Assembly: GCF_020532605.1 (NCBI RefSeq)
Contig: NZ_JAJATW010000021.1
Span: 1 to 41,856 of the forward strand
Direction of reading: 5' to 3'
Length of the DNA stretch: 41,856 bases
Source of the DNA: Marinomonas algarum
Lineage (GTDB): Bacteria; Pseudomonadota; Gammaproteobacteria; Pseudomonadales; Marinomonadaceae
Both the position numbers and the translations under genes were made by a program. This document shows positions 18,215 through 26,326 of this stretch, piece after piece. Numbering within the stretch: the first letter of the stretch is position 1; each line of letters starts with the position of its first letter. Under the pieces are notes generated by a model, which did no database searches, was not told the DNA's origin, and saw only the letters and a list, made by a program, of their open reading frames with translations.

Positions 18215-18234
18215 TACGTATTTTTATATACGTA
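18215..18234. promoter_or_regulatory. Inverted repeat upstream of tctC
   Basis: TACGTAT and ATACGTA are perfect 7-bp arms around a 6-nt centre, about 125 bp upstream of tctC. It lies between the aminotransferase terminator and the CCTGTCA repeats and may be a second regulator site. Confidence 0.4.
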
Positions 18235-18256
18235 CGGTAAAAGATACACACAAAAA

Positions 18257-18287
18257 ATCCCCTTACTGCGAATGACAACAAGGGGAT
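18257..18287 (-). terminator. Rho-independent terminator of the aminotransferase gene
   Basis: On the minus strand ATCCCCTT and AAGGGGAT form a perfect stem around a 15-nt loop, followed by TTTTTT. It lies about 70 bp past the aminotransferase stop and separates that gene from tctCBA. Confidence 0.8.
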
Positions 18288-18355
18288 CGGTAGCGTTTAT
18301 CTGTTCTTAGGAAAACGATTTTAATATCACACCACGGTAAAGGGTGTCGTACTTG

Positions 18356-19588
18356 CTAAGCCACTCGATACAAAGAGCGAGGCACGCTCTGTAAATAGCT
18401 TTCCATTTCCGCCATGCCATTAGGTTGATCAACCTTGGCACCCAAGTCGCGCATGGTACTGCCTAAGGCATGCAAGGTGCGGAATAAATTATGCTCTCGG
18501 CATTGTTCTCCCATTTGACCAATACGAATGATCGGCTGACCAAAAGACCCCGCAATTTCCACGCGGTATGTATCAGAGATATGTCGACAAATCTGTGCGG
18601 CCGTTAACCCTTCCGGGATACTAATGCCCACCACCGAGTTCAAACGCGATACCTCTGGGATGTATAAAGAAAGTCCCATGCCTTCCACACCCGCTTGTAA
18701 CGCCTTTGAACAACGCAGATGTCGAGCAAAACGCTGCTCAAGGGTTTCCTCACAAACCAGCTTTAATGCTTCGTGCAACGCCATGATGCCAGACACCGGC
18801 GCCGTATAATGGTAGCCATGGTTGTGCCAAAAATTTTCTGCTAACTGCGCATCAAAACACCATTGTACGGTTGGTTTTTTTCTGCTTTTCACCGTTGCCC
18901 AAGCATCATTAGAAAATACCAACAAAGACACCCCCGGGATAGATGATAACCCTTTTTGTCCACCGGTAATCACCACATCCACCTGCCATTCGTCCATTTT
19001 CAACGGCATGGTGCTTAAGGTACAAACCGCGTCAACGACCACCAAACAACCATACGATTTAGCAATACGAGTAATCTCTTCTAGGGAGTGGTTAAACACG
19101 GTATTCGATGTTTCCCCTTGTACTAAGGTCAACACCTTGGGTCGTGTTTCTTCAATGGCACGACGCACTCGTTCAGGGTCCGCAGACTCATGAACACCAA
19201 CATGCAACTCATGCACATCCGCACCGATGCGCGTGGCCATTTCCGCCATTCGATGGCTAAAAAAGCCGTTATTGATGCATAGGATACGCTCGCCGGGTTC
19301 CAACAAATTGGCCACAGACATTTCCATTGCTGCCGATGCTGGCCCCGCGACGCCTAACACCCATTTAGATTCTGTTTGAAATACATAACGTGCCATGGCC
19401 TTCACTTGATCAATCACCTGCGCCATGGCGTCACCAAGGTGGTTAATGACCATCGAGTTCGCGTTGGCAACACGCTCAGGAATCGGGACAGGACCTGCGC
19501 CCATCATAAGAAGCGGTTCTTGTGGAAGGATTTCATCTAAAGTTTTCACCTGAGGACGAGGAATCCCCTTTGGCGATAAAGCAGTCAT
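18356..19588 (-). CDS. Class V aminotransferase, serine/alanine-glyoxylate type
   Basis: A 410-residue PLP enzyme of class V. MGAGPVPIPERV near the N-terminus is the usual opening of alanine-glyoxylate / serine-pyruvate aminotransferases. VLGVAGPASAAME forms the cofactor pocket, LVVVDAVCTLSTMP provides the PLP-ring Asp, and the Schiff-base lysine is K212 in TGGQKGLSSIPG. The ATG at 19588 is preceded by an AGG site; an in-frame TTG nine bases earlier is less likely. It is monocistronic. Possible substrates include alanine, serine or ureidoglycine with glyoxylate; the sequence does not decide among them. Confidence 0.82.
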   Translation of the reverse strand: MTALSPKGIPRPQVKTLDEILPQEPLLMMGAGPVPIPERVANANSMVINHLGDAMAQVIDQVKAMARYVFQTESKWVLGVAGPASAAMEMSVANLLEPGERILCINNGFFSHRMAEMATRIGADVHELHVGVHESADPERVRRAIEETRPKVLTLVQGETSNTVFNHSLEEITRIAKSYGCLVVVDAVCTLSTMPLKMDEWQVDVVITGGQKGLSSIPGVSLLVFSNDAWATVKSRKKPTVQWCFDAQLAENFWHNHGYHYTAPVSGIMALHEALKLVCEETLEQRFARHLRCSKALQAGVEGMGLSLYIPEVSRLNSVVGISIPEGLTAAQICRHISDTYRVEIAGSFGQPIIRIGQMGEQCREHNLFRTLHALGSTMRDLGAKVDQPNGMAEMESYLQSVPRSLYRVA

Positions 19589-19897
19589 GTTAAACAACCT
19601 AATTAGTCAGAATGATAAAAAGCACTTTACGCTTAAAAAAATGCCATACTGCATTTTATTAGCATAAAATGTCGTGATTTGCATTTCTGCAAAAGATTAT
19701 TTTGCTATCTTATAATATCTGCCCAAAAAACAAGAGCATTCACATTCAAAAAAGTGTAATACACCACACTCTTTGGTTTTCACCTTAGATATGACTTGCC
19801 ATGTTTTCTTCCCATAGTCTTTTTTACTCTGCGAGATTGTCGCCTCTTGTGCCATAATGCGCTAAACACTTATTTAAGACATTGTTAGGACACCGTT
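19589..19897. other. Divergent intergenic region, aminotransferase / DUF3010
   Basis: A 309-bp AT-rich non-coding stretch between divergent genes. I see no small gene. It contains the inverted repeat at 19652-19671 and a TTTGCA/TGCAAA pair at 19678-19693, both close to the aminotransferase start, and AGGACA just before DUF3010. Confidence 0.6.
19652..19671. promoter_or_regulatory. Perfect inverted repeat upstream of the aminotransferase
   Basis: CATTTTAT and ATAAAATG are perfect 8-bp arms around TAGC, 64-83 bp upstream of the aminotransferase start, in a typical operator position. The regulator is unknown. Confidence 0.45.
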
Positions 19898-20335
19898 ATG
19901 ATCACTTGTGGTATTGAAATAAAAGGCAGCGAGGTTATTTTATGTTTGCTGTCCAAACAAGATGGCCTATTTCAAATCGCTGATTGCCGTCAGACTCGGC
20001 ACACTCTCAGCCATTCAGACAGCGCAGAAAGTATGCGTAAATTCCAGTTTATGCTAAAGAAATTATTCGAAGATTATAAAGTAGAACGCGTCGCTATTCG
20101 TGAGCGCCCCACTAAGGGAAAATTTGCTGGCGCCTCGGTGGGCTTTAAAATAGAAGCGGCTATTCAACTTATTGACACAGTCCAAGTTGATTTATTCAGC
20201 GGTGCCAAAACCAAAGAAATCTTGCAACACAACCCCATGCCGATCCCGTTTAAAGCAACCGGTTTGCGAGCGTTTCAAGAAGGGGCTTTTACCGTGGCCT
20301 ACGTTGCTTTGTCAGAACGCACGATAGAAGCGTAA
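19898..20335 (+). CDS. DUF3010-family protein
   Basis: A 145-residue soluble protein recognised as DUF3010, function unknown. The opening ITCGIEIKGSEVILCLL, an Asp/Glu-bearing first beta strand followed by a second strand, resembles the start of RNase H-like folds, and VERVAIRERPTKGKFAGAS could be the later strand with a Glu. This fold suggestion is inference. The ATG at 19898 follows AGGACA. It stands alone, and its stop is 12 bp from the stop of the converging 120-aa gene. Confidence 0.75.
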   Translation: MITCGIEIKGSEVILCLLSKQDGLFQIADCRQTRHTLSHSDSAESMRKFQFMLKKLFEDYKVERVAIRERPTKGKFAGASVGFKIEAAIQLIDTVQVDLFSGAKTKEILQHNPMPIPFKATGLRAFQEGAFTVAYVALSERTIEA

Positions 20336-20347
20336 AAATTTGAAGGG

Positions 20348-20710
20348 TTAAACAAGCGGACCAAAAGACAAATTAAACGCTTCACCATCTGAATCAAAAC
20401 CCATGATTTGATCTTTTAAGCGTTTAATTTGGTAACAACGGTTATCGATCTGAGTTTGGTAGGTTTCACTGTTATAAGTATATCGTAAGCTTAATAGGCT
20501 TTTATCGTCCGACAGTACGTATCCCTCAAAAATGTTCTTCGCACCTTCGCAGTCAGTAAAAATAATCCCACGCCCTTCGGATTGATCGACCATTTCGTCA
20601 ATCATCGTCATCACGCTACGAAGCACTTGATCAATACTTGTGTCGGATGAGGTGTTGCTAGAAAATGTAGCCATTGAAATCAATTTTCTAATAACTGTCT
20701 TCACACTCAT
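20348..20710 (-). CDS. Unrecognised 120-residue protein
   Basis: I do not recognise this protein. It has a good AAAAGGA site before the ATG at 20710. The N-terminal 55 residues look helical (VLRSVMTMIDEMVDQSEG). The rest alternates hydrophobic and charged residues in a beta-rich pattern (GRGIIFTDCEGAKNIFEGYV, SLLSLRYTYNSETYQTQID). There is no signal peptide or membrane span. It converges with DUF3010. Confidence 0.65.
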   Translation of the reverse strand: MSVKTVIRKLISMATFSSNTSSDTSIDQVLRSVMTMIDEMVDQSEGRGIIFTDCEGAKNIFEGYVLSDDKSLLSLRYTYNSETYQTQIDNRCYQIKRLKDQIMGFDSDGEAFNLSFGPLV

Positions 20711-20809
20711 ACTCTGTCCTTTTCGTTTAAAAATACGTGCTTCTCATTGTGTCATAATTAAACACATACTCTGTCAGAAATGTCGCACGCCTTCAAAAAC
20801 GCACCAAAA

Positions 20810-21697
20810 TCAAGCATTTTTAGAAGGTCGCTTTTTCCCTAAAATCACCAACATGACGCCCCCCAACACAGCCGATGTTGCAATCACTAGGTGTAAGGTT
20901 ATGGATTCATTGGCAAATATAACGCCACCTATCGTGGCGATCACAGGCACTAATAGCTGCAAAACCGCCGATAATGAAGCACTAAGATATGGCAGTACCG
21001 CATACCACAATGCGTAGCCTAATCCTGACATTAAGGCGCCTGAAACCAGTGCATACCCAACCCCTTCCATTTGCATAGAGGTCGTTTTATTGATGCTCAC
21101 CACCAGCAACACAAGGCCTAACATGGGTAGCGTACGAACAAAATTTGACGTAGTCGCAAAAAGCGGCTTTGTCGATCGTTTTCCTCGCCAGGTATATAAC
21201 CCCCACGCGACACCCGCGACACTCATTAAGATGAACCCCACTAATGACGGTGACGATAAGGTTGGCAACACAAGATACGCAAAGCCCATAAAGGCAATCA
21301 CTAACCCAAGCCATTCCAGCCCAGCTAGCTTCTGCCCAGCCAACATCGTCAATACAATTAAAGTCAGCTGTACCGCCCCAAACAGTATCAAGGCGCCCAC
21401 TCCCGTTTCCAGTGTGACATAGGCATAGGAAAAGCCGGTTGCATAAACAAACAGCGCTATGGCGGACAACCAACTGCCCTCTGACCACACCTTTTCAATA
21501 CCGTCAGTGCGGCTTGTTAAAGACTGTAACCCACAAAGCAGCCCTAACGTAAACGCACCACTCAATAAGCGCACTACAGTGAAACTGGCAGGATCAATCA
21601 AACCATCCGATAAGGCCAACCGACACAACACGGAATTGGCCGCAAAGGCCAATAAAGCCAATGCAATCAGCGAGCACAACCGCAGCAAATTTGTCAT
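20810..21697 (-). CDS. DMT-family (EamA) transporter
   Basis: A 295-residue inner-membrane protein with ten hydrophobic segments and the two EamA repeats of the drug/metabolite transporter superfamily. The first includes ANSVLCRLALSDGLIDP and FTVVRLLSG; the second ends AVLQLLVPVIATIGGVIF. Substrates of this group are metabolites or drugs and cannot be deduced. The chosen ATG at 21697 starts directly at the first span; an ATG at 21787 would add 30 arginine-rich residues, and neither has a clear ribosome site, so the start is uncertain. Confidence 0.82.
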   Translation of the reverse strand: MTNLLRLCSLIALALLAFAANSVLCRLALSDGLIDPASFTVVRLLSGAFTLGLLCGLQSLTSRTDGIEKVWSEGSWLSAIALFVYATGFSYAYVTLETGVGALILFGAVQLTLIVLTMLAGQKLAGLEWLGLVIAFMGFAYLVLPTLSSPSLVGFILMSVAGVAWGLYTWRGKRSTKPLFATTSNFVRTLPMLGLVLLVVSINKTTSMQMEGVGYALVSGALMSGLGYALWYAVLPYLSASLSAVLQLLVPVIATIGGVIFANESITLHLVIATSAVLGGVMLVILGKKRPSKNA

Positions 21698-21833
21698 CAA
21701 TCTGTTTTGTCGCCCAGTTAACCTTAGACGCAACCTTCTTTTAATGGGCGCGTACTTTTGCGCACTGGCACCAGATTTGCAAGTCATTCAATAACGTCCA
21801 GCGTATTTTCAATGGACCCAAACAGGAATCAAG

Positions 21834-22667
21834 ATGACCACACTGTTAATCTATACCGATTTAGATGGTACTTTATTAGATCATCATACCTACCGTTTCC
21901 AGCCGGCGCAGGCCAGTTTGCAGTCTTTAAAAGCCTTTTCAATCCCTTGTATTATCAACACCAGCAAAACCTTTGCCGAACTCATCACATTACGACAGGC
22001 CTTACACCACCAAGACCCTTTTGTCGTTGAAAACGGCTCAGCGGTATATCTTCCTAAATCTCTTTCCATTGAGCCTCTTTTTATTGAAAAAGAAGCGCTA
22101 GAAGATTGCGGAGACTATTGGCGCAAAGCGTTTGGCCCAACTCGGGCACGTTTAATTGAGCTTACCCAAGACAAACAAGCGCACTACGCTTTCACACGCT
22201 TCAGTAACATGACCCAGCAAGATCTGATGACTCTAACCGGTCTTGACAGCAAAAGCGCCGAACAAGCCATGCAAAGAGAATTTACCGAGCCCATGGTGTG
22301 GGCTGACTCCAACCTCGCGCTCAACACGTTACGGGAAGCACTCGCGCCCTTTGATGTGCAAATTCAAAAAGGCGGACGCTTTGCACATCTGATGGGTAAG
22401 GCCTGCGACAAGGCGAATGCAATGCGTTGGTTAACGTCGTTTTACAAACAGAAAGATCACGTTGCCATCACGACCGTTGCCCTTGGTGACGGCGAAAATG
22501 ACGTAGGCATGCTGAGCGAAGCGGACATTCCTGTGGTGGTTCGCTCACCCGTCCATGACGCACCAAGCATACCCAATCGAAGCGATGCTTGGCTAACCGA
22601 TGGCTATGGCCCTGAAGGCTGGGCGCAAGCAATCAACAGCCTGTTGACCAAGCGAGGCCTCTTATAA
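21834..22667 (+). CDS. Mannosyl/glucosyl-3-phosphoglycerate phosphatase-like HAD hydrolase
   Basis: A 277-residue HAD-IIB phosphatase close to the MPGP/YedP group. Motif I is YTDLDGTLLD (D9 nucleophile, D11 acid), motif II NTSKT (Thr in ACIINTSKT-like context), and motif IV VALGDGENDVGML. The large C2-type cap domain between fits phosphorylated sugar glycerates. It lies 86 bp upstream of a glucosyl-3-phosphoglycerate synthase-like gene, so removal of the 3-phosphate from glucosyl-3-phosphoglycerate is the likely job. The ATG at 21834 follows CAGGA. Confidence 0.83.
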   Translation: MTTLLIYTDLDGTLLDHHTYRFQPAQASLQSLKAFSIPCIINTSKTFAELITLRQALHHQDPFVVENGSAVYLPKSLSIEPLFIEKEALEDCGDYWRKAFGPTRARLIELTQDKQAHYAFTRFSNMTQQDLMTLTGLDSKSAEQAMQREFTEPMVWADSNLALNTLREALAPFDVQIQKGGRFAHLMGKACDKANAMRWLTSFYKQKDHVAITTVALGDGENDVGMLSEADIPVVVRSPVHDAPSIPNRSDAWLTDGYGPEGWAQAINSLLTKRGLL

Positions 22668-22704
22668 AAGAAACCCTCTTTACGAAGAGGCGCTAACAAC
22701 ACTG

Positions 22705-22734
22705 TTTACACACTGACCACTGTATTTTTATAAC
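22705..22734 (+). promoter_or_regulatory. Candidate sigma-70 promoter for the synthase gene
   Basis: TTTACA (22705-22710) and TATAAC (22729-22734) are separated by 18 bp, ending 19 bp before the synthase ATG. The short leader makes the call modest; it would allow the synthase and phosphorylase to be expressed apart from the phosphatase. Confidence 0.35.
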
Positions 22735-22753
22735 AATATTTAGGAGTGCTATT

Positions 22754-23980
22754 ATGGGCGATTTTCATCAAAACGGTATCATCACCACCCTTCACAACCT
22801 GGCCAACCGCCCGCTAGAAGAAATGGAAAAAGAGCTGACTGAATTTGCCAAGGTACGTCCTATGTCGCTTATTCTTCCCTGCCTGTATTCTGAATTAGAA
22901 ACAGACGCCATGCCCAATATTCTTGAGCATTTGAAAAAAGTCCCTTACTTGTCAGAAATCATCATCGGGCTTGACCGTGCGACAGAAGAACAGTACCGAC
23001 ACGCTTTGGATTTTTTCAGCGTATTACCGCAAAACGTCAAGGTGCTTTGGAACGACGGCCCTCGTTTGCGTGCGATCGACAGCGTTCTTAAGGGCGAACA
23101 ACTTTCTCCTTCCGACCCAGGCAAAGGCCGTAACGTCTGGTTTTGCATGGGCTATAACTTAGCAGCGGGTAAAGCCGAATCCATCGCCATGCATGACTGT
23201 GACATAGTGACCTATGACCGTGAACTGCTTGCACGCTTGATTTACCCTGTGGCCAACCCCAATTTTAACTACGAATTTTGCAAAGGCTTTTACGCCCGTG
23301 CGGCAAACGGAAAAATGAATGGTCGCGTTAGCCGTTTATTAGTAACGCCCTTACTGTGTTCATTGAACAAAGTCTTTGGTCATTTGGATTACATTGATTA
23401 CTTAGACAGCTATCGCTACCCATTAGCAGGTGAATTTTCTTTTCGCCGCGATGTGATGACAGACTTACGCATTCCCAGCGATTGGGGCTTAGAAATTGGC
23501 GTGTTAAGTGAAATGTACCGCAACTACTCAAAAAACCGCCTATGTCAGGTCGACATTGCCGATATTTATGACCACAAACATCAAGACTTGTCTGCCGATA
23601 ATGACGATGGTGGCTTATCGAAAATGTCCATCGACATCACCAAGGCCATTTTCAGAAAACTGGCAACAAACGGCACTATTTTCAACCAAGAAACCTTCCG
23701 CACCATCAAGGCCACCTACTATCGAGTGGCACTGGATTTCATCGAAGCATACCGTAACGATGCAGAAATCAATGGCTTAAAACTCGATGTACACACGGAA
23801 GAGCAAGCCGTTGAACTGTTTGCCAGTAACATTATGAAAGCCGGCAACCAATACCTTGAAAACCCAATGGAAACGCCTTTTATTCCAAGTTGGAACCGCG
23901 TCGTCAGCGCCTTCCCAGGGGTCATGGAACAACTGGCCGACGCCGTAGACGCGGATATGGCTGAATTCAGTACTCAATAA
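22754..23980 (+). CDS. Glucosyl-3-phosphoglycerate synthase-like glycosyltransferase
   Basis: A 408-residue GT-A fold glycosyltransferase of the GpgS type (GT81-like), expected to join glucose from a nucleotide sugar to 3-phosphoglycerate. It has MSLILPCLYSELE as the first nucleotide-binding strand, LWNDGPRL, PSDPGKGRNVWFCMGY and the metal-binding DCD triad (D148-x-D150, in MHDCDIVTYD). LAGEFSFRR and DWGLEIGVLSEMY form the acceptor side. The ATG at 22754 has AGGAGTG. It is followed by a phosphorylase that acts on the predicted product, which supports the glucosylglycerate assignment over mannosylglycerate. Confidence 0.83.
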   Translation: MGDFHQNGIITTLHNLANRPLEEMEKELTEFAKVRPMSLILPCLYSELETDAMPNILEHLKKVPYLSEIIIGLDRATEEQYRHALDFFSVLPQNVKVLWNDGPRLRAIDSVLKGEQLSPSDPGKGRNVWFCMGYNLAAGKAESIAMHDCDIVTYDRELLARLIYPVANPNFNYEFCKGFYARAANGKMNGRVSRLLVTPLLCSLNKVFGHLDYIDYLDSYRYPLAGEFSFRRDVMTDLRIPSDWGLEIGVLSEMYRNYSKNRLCQVDIADIYDHKHQDLSADNDDGGLSKMSIDITKAIFRKLATNGTIFNQETFRTIKATYYRVALDFIEAYRNDAEINGLKLDVHTEEQAVELFASNIMKAGNQYLENPMETPFIPSWNRVVSAFPGVMEQLADAVDADMAEFSTQ

Positions 23981-24089
23981 GCATGACTCGACATGATGCG
24001 AGTGCAAGCGTGGTGCAAGGCAGTAGCGGAGAAATCTTCCCTTACGACATTGTCACTTTTCACTGATCAAAAAAGACAGGTAGATAACT

Positions 24090-25850
24090 ATGGAAAACGC
24101 CCCTTTGTCTCATTTAGAACCTAGGTTAATTGCGCATTTACAGACCATTTATCCCCAGCTAAATAGCAAAGAACTGGCCGACCAATGCCTTGCCACCTTT
24201 CACCTTGACCCTGCAACCGAGTCACCACGGCCCCATAAAAGCTTATGGGACCAGGGTGATATTATGCTGATCACCTACGCAGACACACTGCGTCGGGAAG
24301 GAGAAGCGCCATTAGAGACCTTGCATCAGTTTGCTAAAACCAGCTTATCGGACGCCATTTCTGCCGTTCACTTGCTGCCCTTTTTCCCGTACAGCTCCGA
24401 CGATGGCTTTAGTGTGATGGATTATACGACGGTCAATCCGTCATCTGGAAAATGGAGCCATGTGACCCAGTTAGCACAAGACTTCAAAGTCATGGGCGAC
24501 CTGGTCATCAATCACTGTTCCAGTCGCAGTATGTGGTTTGAAAACTTTAAAGCGGGCACCCACCCTGGGGCCAACTTTTTTTATGAAGCCGACCCAACGC
24601 TGGATTTGAGTGCGGTGGTTCGACCCAGAACGTCCCCCCTGCTTAGGGAAGTGCAAACTAAGCATGGTGAAAAACACGTCTGGTGTACCTTCAGCCATGA
24701 TCAGGTGGATTTGAACTTTGAAAGGCCTGAAGTTTTGCTGGAGTTTTTACGCATCATTCGCTTATATCTTGAAAAAGGTATCCGTTGGTTTCGCCTTGAT
24801 GCTGTAGCTTTTTTATGGAAGATCCCAGGCACCAGCTGCATTAACCTGCCACAAACACACGAGATCATTCGTCTACTTCGTTTGCTCATTGAACACTATG
24901 CGCCCGAGTCCGTAATCATCACCGAAACCAACATTCCTAACCAAGAAAACCTGACCTATTTTGGGAATGCCAACGAAGCCCACTTGATTTACAACTTTTC
25001 CTTGCCCCCTTTGCTGATCAATAGCTTGGTCACCGGCAATTGCAGCCATTTGAAACAATGGCTGATGAGCATGCCACCCGCCCAACAAGGGACAACCTAT
25101 CTTAATTTTCTTGCATCACACGACGGTATCGGCCTGCGTCCGACCGAAGGGCTGTTGAGCGAATGGGAATTAGACACCCTGATCAACACCATGAAACGTT
25201 TTGGCGGTAAAATCAGCTCACGCACCACGCCACAAGGTGAAGCCAAACCGTATGAAATTAATATCAGCCTGTGGAATGCCCTCTCAGGGTCGGCTCAGCA
25301 GGGACCTGATCAATGGCAATTTGCTCGCTTCTTATGTGCAGCTGGCGTGATGATGTCTCTTGAGGGGGTACCCGCGTTTTATATTCACAGTTTATTTGGT
25401 ACAGAAAACGACCTAGAACGCGTGGAGAACACAGGGCAATTCCGCTCAATCAATCGCCATATTTGGGATATGGAAGATTTGGAACACGCATTGAACACCC
25501 CAACTCACCATCAGAAAGTGTTTCAAAGTGTCACCAAACTAACCAAAGTCCGTCGCGCTCAACCGGCCTTTCATCCCAATGCTACGCAATATGTTTTACA
25601 CATGGGGGAAAACTTGTTCGCGTTTTGGCGTCAAAGCATTGATCGCCGACAAAGCCTTTTCGCTGTGTACAATATGACAGACCAGCCTCAGAGTTTTAAT
25701 TTATCTGAATTGAACTTAATCGCCACAGACACTTGGACAGATCTCGTGTCTGAACAAGTGTACGAAGATCACCTTGGTAAAGTGACCCTAATGCCCTACC
25801 AATTTGTCTGGCTGGCCAATAAAAAAGGTCGAATTACCCAGACAAAGTAA
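24090..25850 (+). CDS. GH13_18 phosphorylase, probably glucosylglycerate phosphorylase
   Basis: A 586-residue alpha-amylase-family enzyme of the sucrose-phosphorylase subfamily. The nucleophile is D237 (WFRLDAVAFLWK), the acid/base E279 (VIITETNIPN) and the third acid D345 (LASHDGIGL). The stretch FLWKIPGTSCINLPQTHEI is the form seen in glucosylglycerate and sucrose-6-phosphate phosphorylases rather than in plain sucrose phosphorylase. It would split glucosylglycerate with phosphate into glucose-1-phosphate and glycerate. The ATG at 24090 follows AGGTAG. Given its neighbours, glucosylglycerate recycling is the best reading; sucrose-type activity remains possible. Confidence 0.83.
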   Translation: MENAPLSHLEPRLIAHLQTIYPQLNSKELADQCLATFHLDPATESPRPHKSLWDQGDIMLITYADTLRREGEAPLETLHQFAKTSLSDAISAVHLLPFFPYSSDDGFSVMDYTTVNPSSGKWSHVTQLAQDFKVMGDLVINHCSSRSMWFENFKAGTHPGANFFYEADPTLDLSAVVRPRTSPLLREVQTKHGEKHVWCTFSHDQVDLNFERPEVLLEFLRIIRLYLEKGIRWFRLDAVAFLWKIPGTSCINLPQTHEIIRLLRLLIEHYAPESVIITETNIPNQENLTYFGNANEAHLIYNFSLPPLLINSLVTGNCSHLKQWLMSMPPAQQGTTYLNFLASHDGIGLRPTEGLLSEWELDTLINTMKRFGGKISSRTTPQGEAKPYEINISLWNALSGSAQQGPDQWQFARFLCAAGVMMSLEGVPAFYIHSLFGTENDLERVENTGQFRSINRHIWDMEDLEHALNTPTHHQKVFQSVTKLTKVRRAQPAFHPNATQYVLHMGENLFAFWRQSIDRRQSLFAVYNMTDQPQSFNLSELNLIATDTWTDLVSEQVYEDHLGKVTLMPYQFVWLANKKGRITQTK

Positions 25851-25864
25851 ATCAATAATCTATG

Positions 25865-25912
25865 GGTCATTAAAACCTAGGAGCACTAAAACCAAGAGTC
25901 ACTGAAATCTAG
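25865..25912. repeat. Three imperfect 16-bp tandem repeats after the phosphorylase gene
   Basis: ggtcattaaaacctag, gagcactaaaaccaag and agtcactgaaatctag lie head to tail at 25865, 25881 and 25897. A reverse copy (GGTTTTAGTG, 25918-25927) overlaps the SMR gene's stop, so CACTAAAACC at 25884-25893 can pair with it across a 24-nt loop. The role is unknown; it might shape a weak bidirectional terminator. Confidence 0.6.
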
Positions 25913-25921
25913 GCATGGGTT

Positions 25922-26251
25922 TTAGTGGCTCACTGTTTTAGAAAACACATTAATAACCACCACGCCTAACACGATCAACGACATGCCCAAACAAGCCGCA
26001 AAGTCCAGTTTTTCGTTAGCAAAAAAGTAGCCAAACAAAGAAACCAGCACCACGCCTAACCCAGCCCAAATGGCGTAAGCCATGCCCGTCGGCATTGATC
26101 GCATAACAATGGTCAATAGGTAAAATGAAAACACATACCCCACCACAACAATCAAGCTCGGACCAAGCTTACTAAACGAGTCCGACGCTTTTAAGGCCGA
26201 GGTCGCAATGACTTCAGACACAATCGCCAGCAACAAAATCACATAGGTCAT
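25922..26251 (-). CDS. Small multidrug resistance (SMR) family transporter
   Basis: A 109-residue four-span membrane protein of the EmrE/Qac family that exports cations in exchange for protons. The essential membrane glutamate is E13 in AIVSEVIATSALK, the equivalent of EmrE E14. The third span includes AYAIWAGLGVVLV, the family signature. The ATG at 26251 gives the usual length; an in-frame GTG at 26263 would add four residues. Confidence 0.9.
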   Translation of the reverse strand: MTYVILLLAIVSEVIATSALKASDSFSKLGPSLIVVVGYVFSFYLLTIVMRSMPTGMAYAIWAGLGVVLVSLFGYFFANEKLDFAACLGMSLIVLGVVVINVFSKTVSH

Positions 26252-26326
26252 TATTTGACTCACCTTGACTCTTAGTTAATCTGTTATTTTCACAAGCGGC
26301 TTTTACAAGTGACGCTTACCACTCAC

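Noticed and set aside
24090..25850. Plain sucrose phosphorylase
   Set aside because: The FLWKIPGTSC..LPQTH region and the GpgS-like neighbour favour glucosylglycerate; sucrose is kept only as an alternative.
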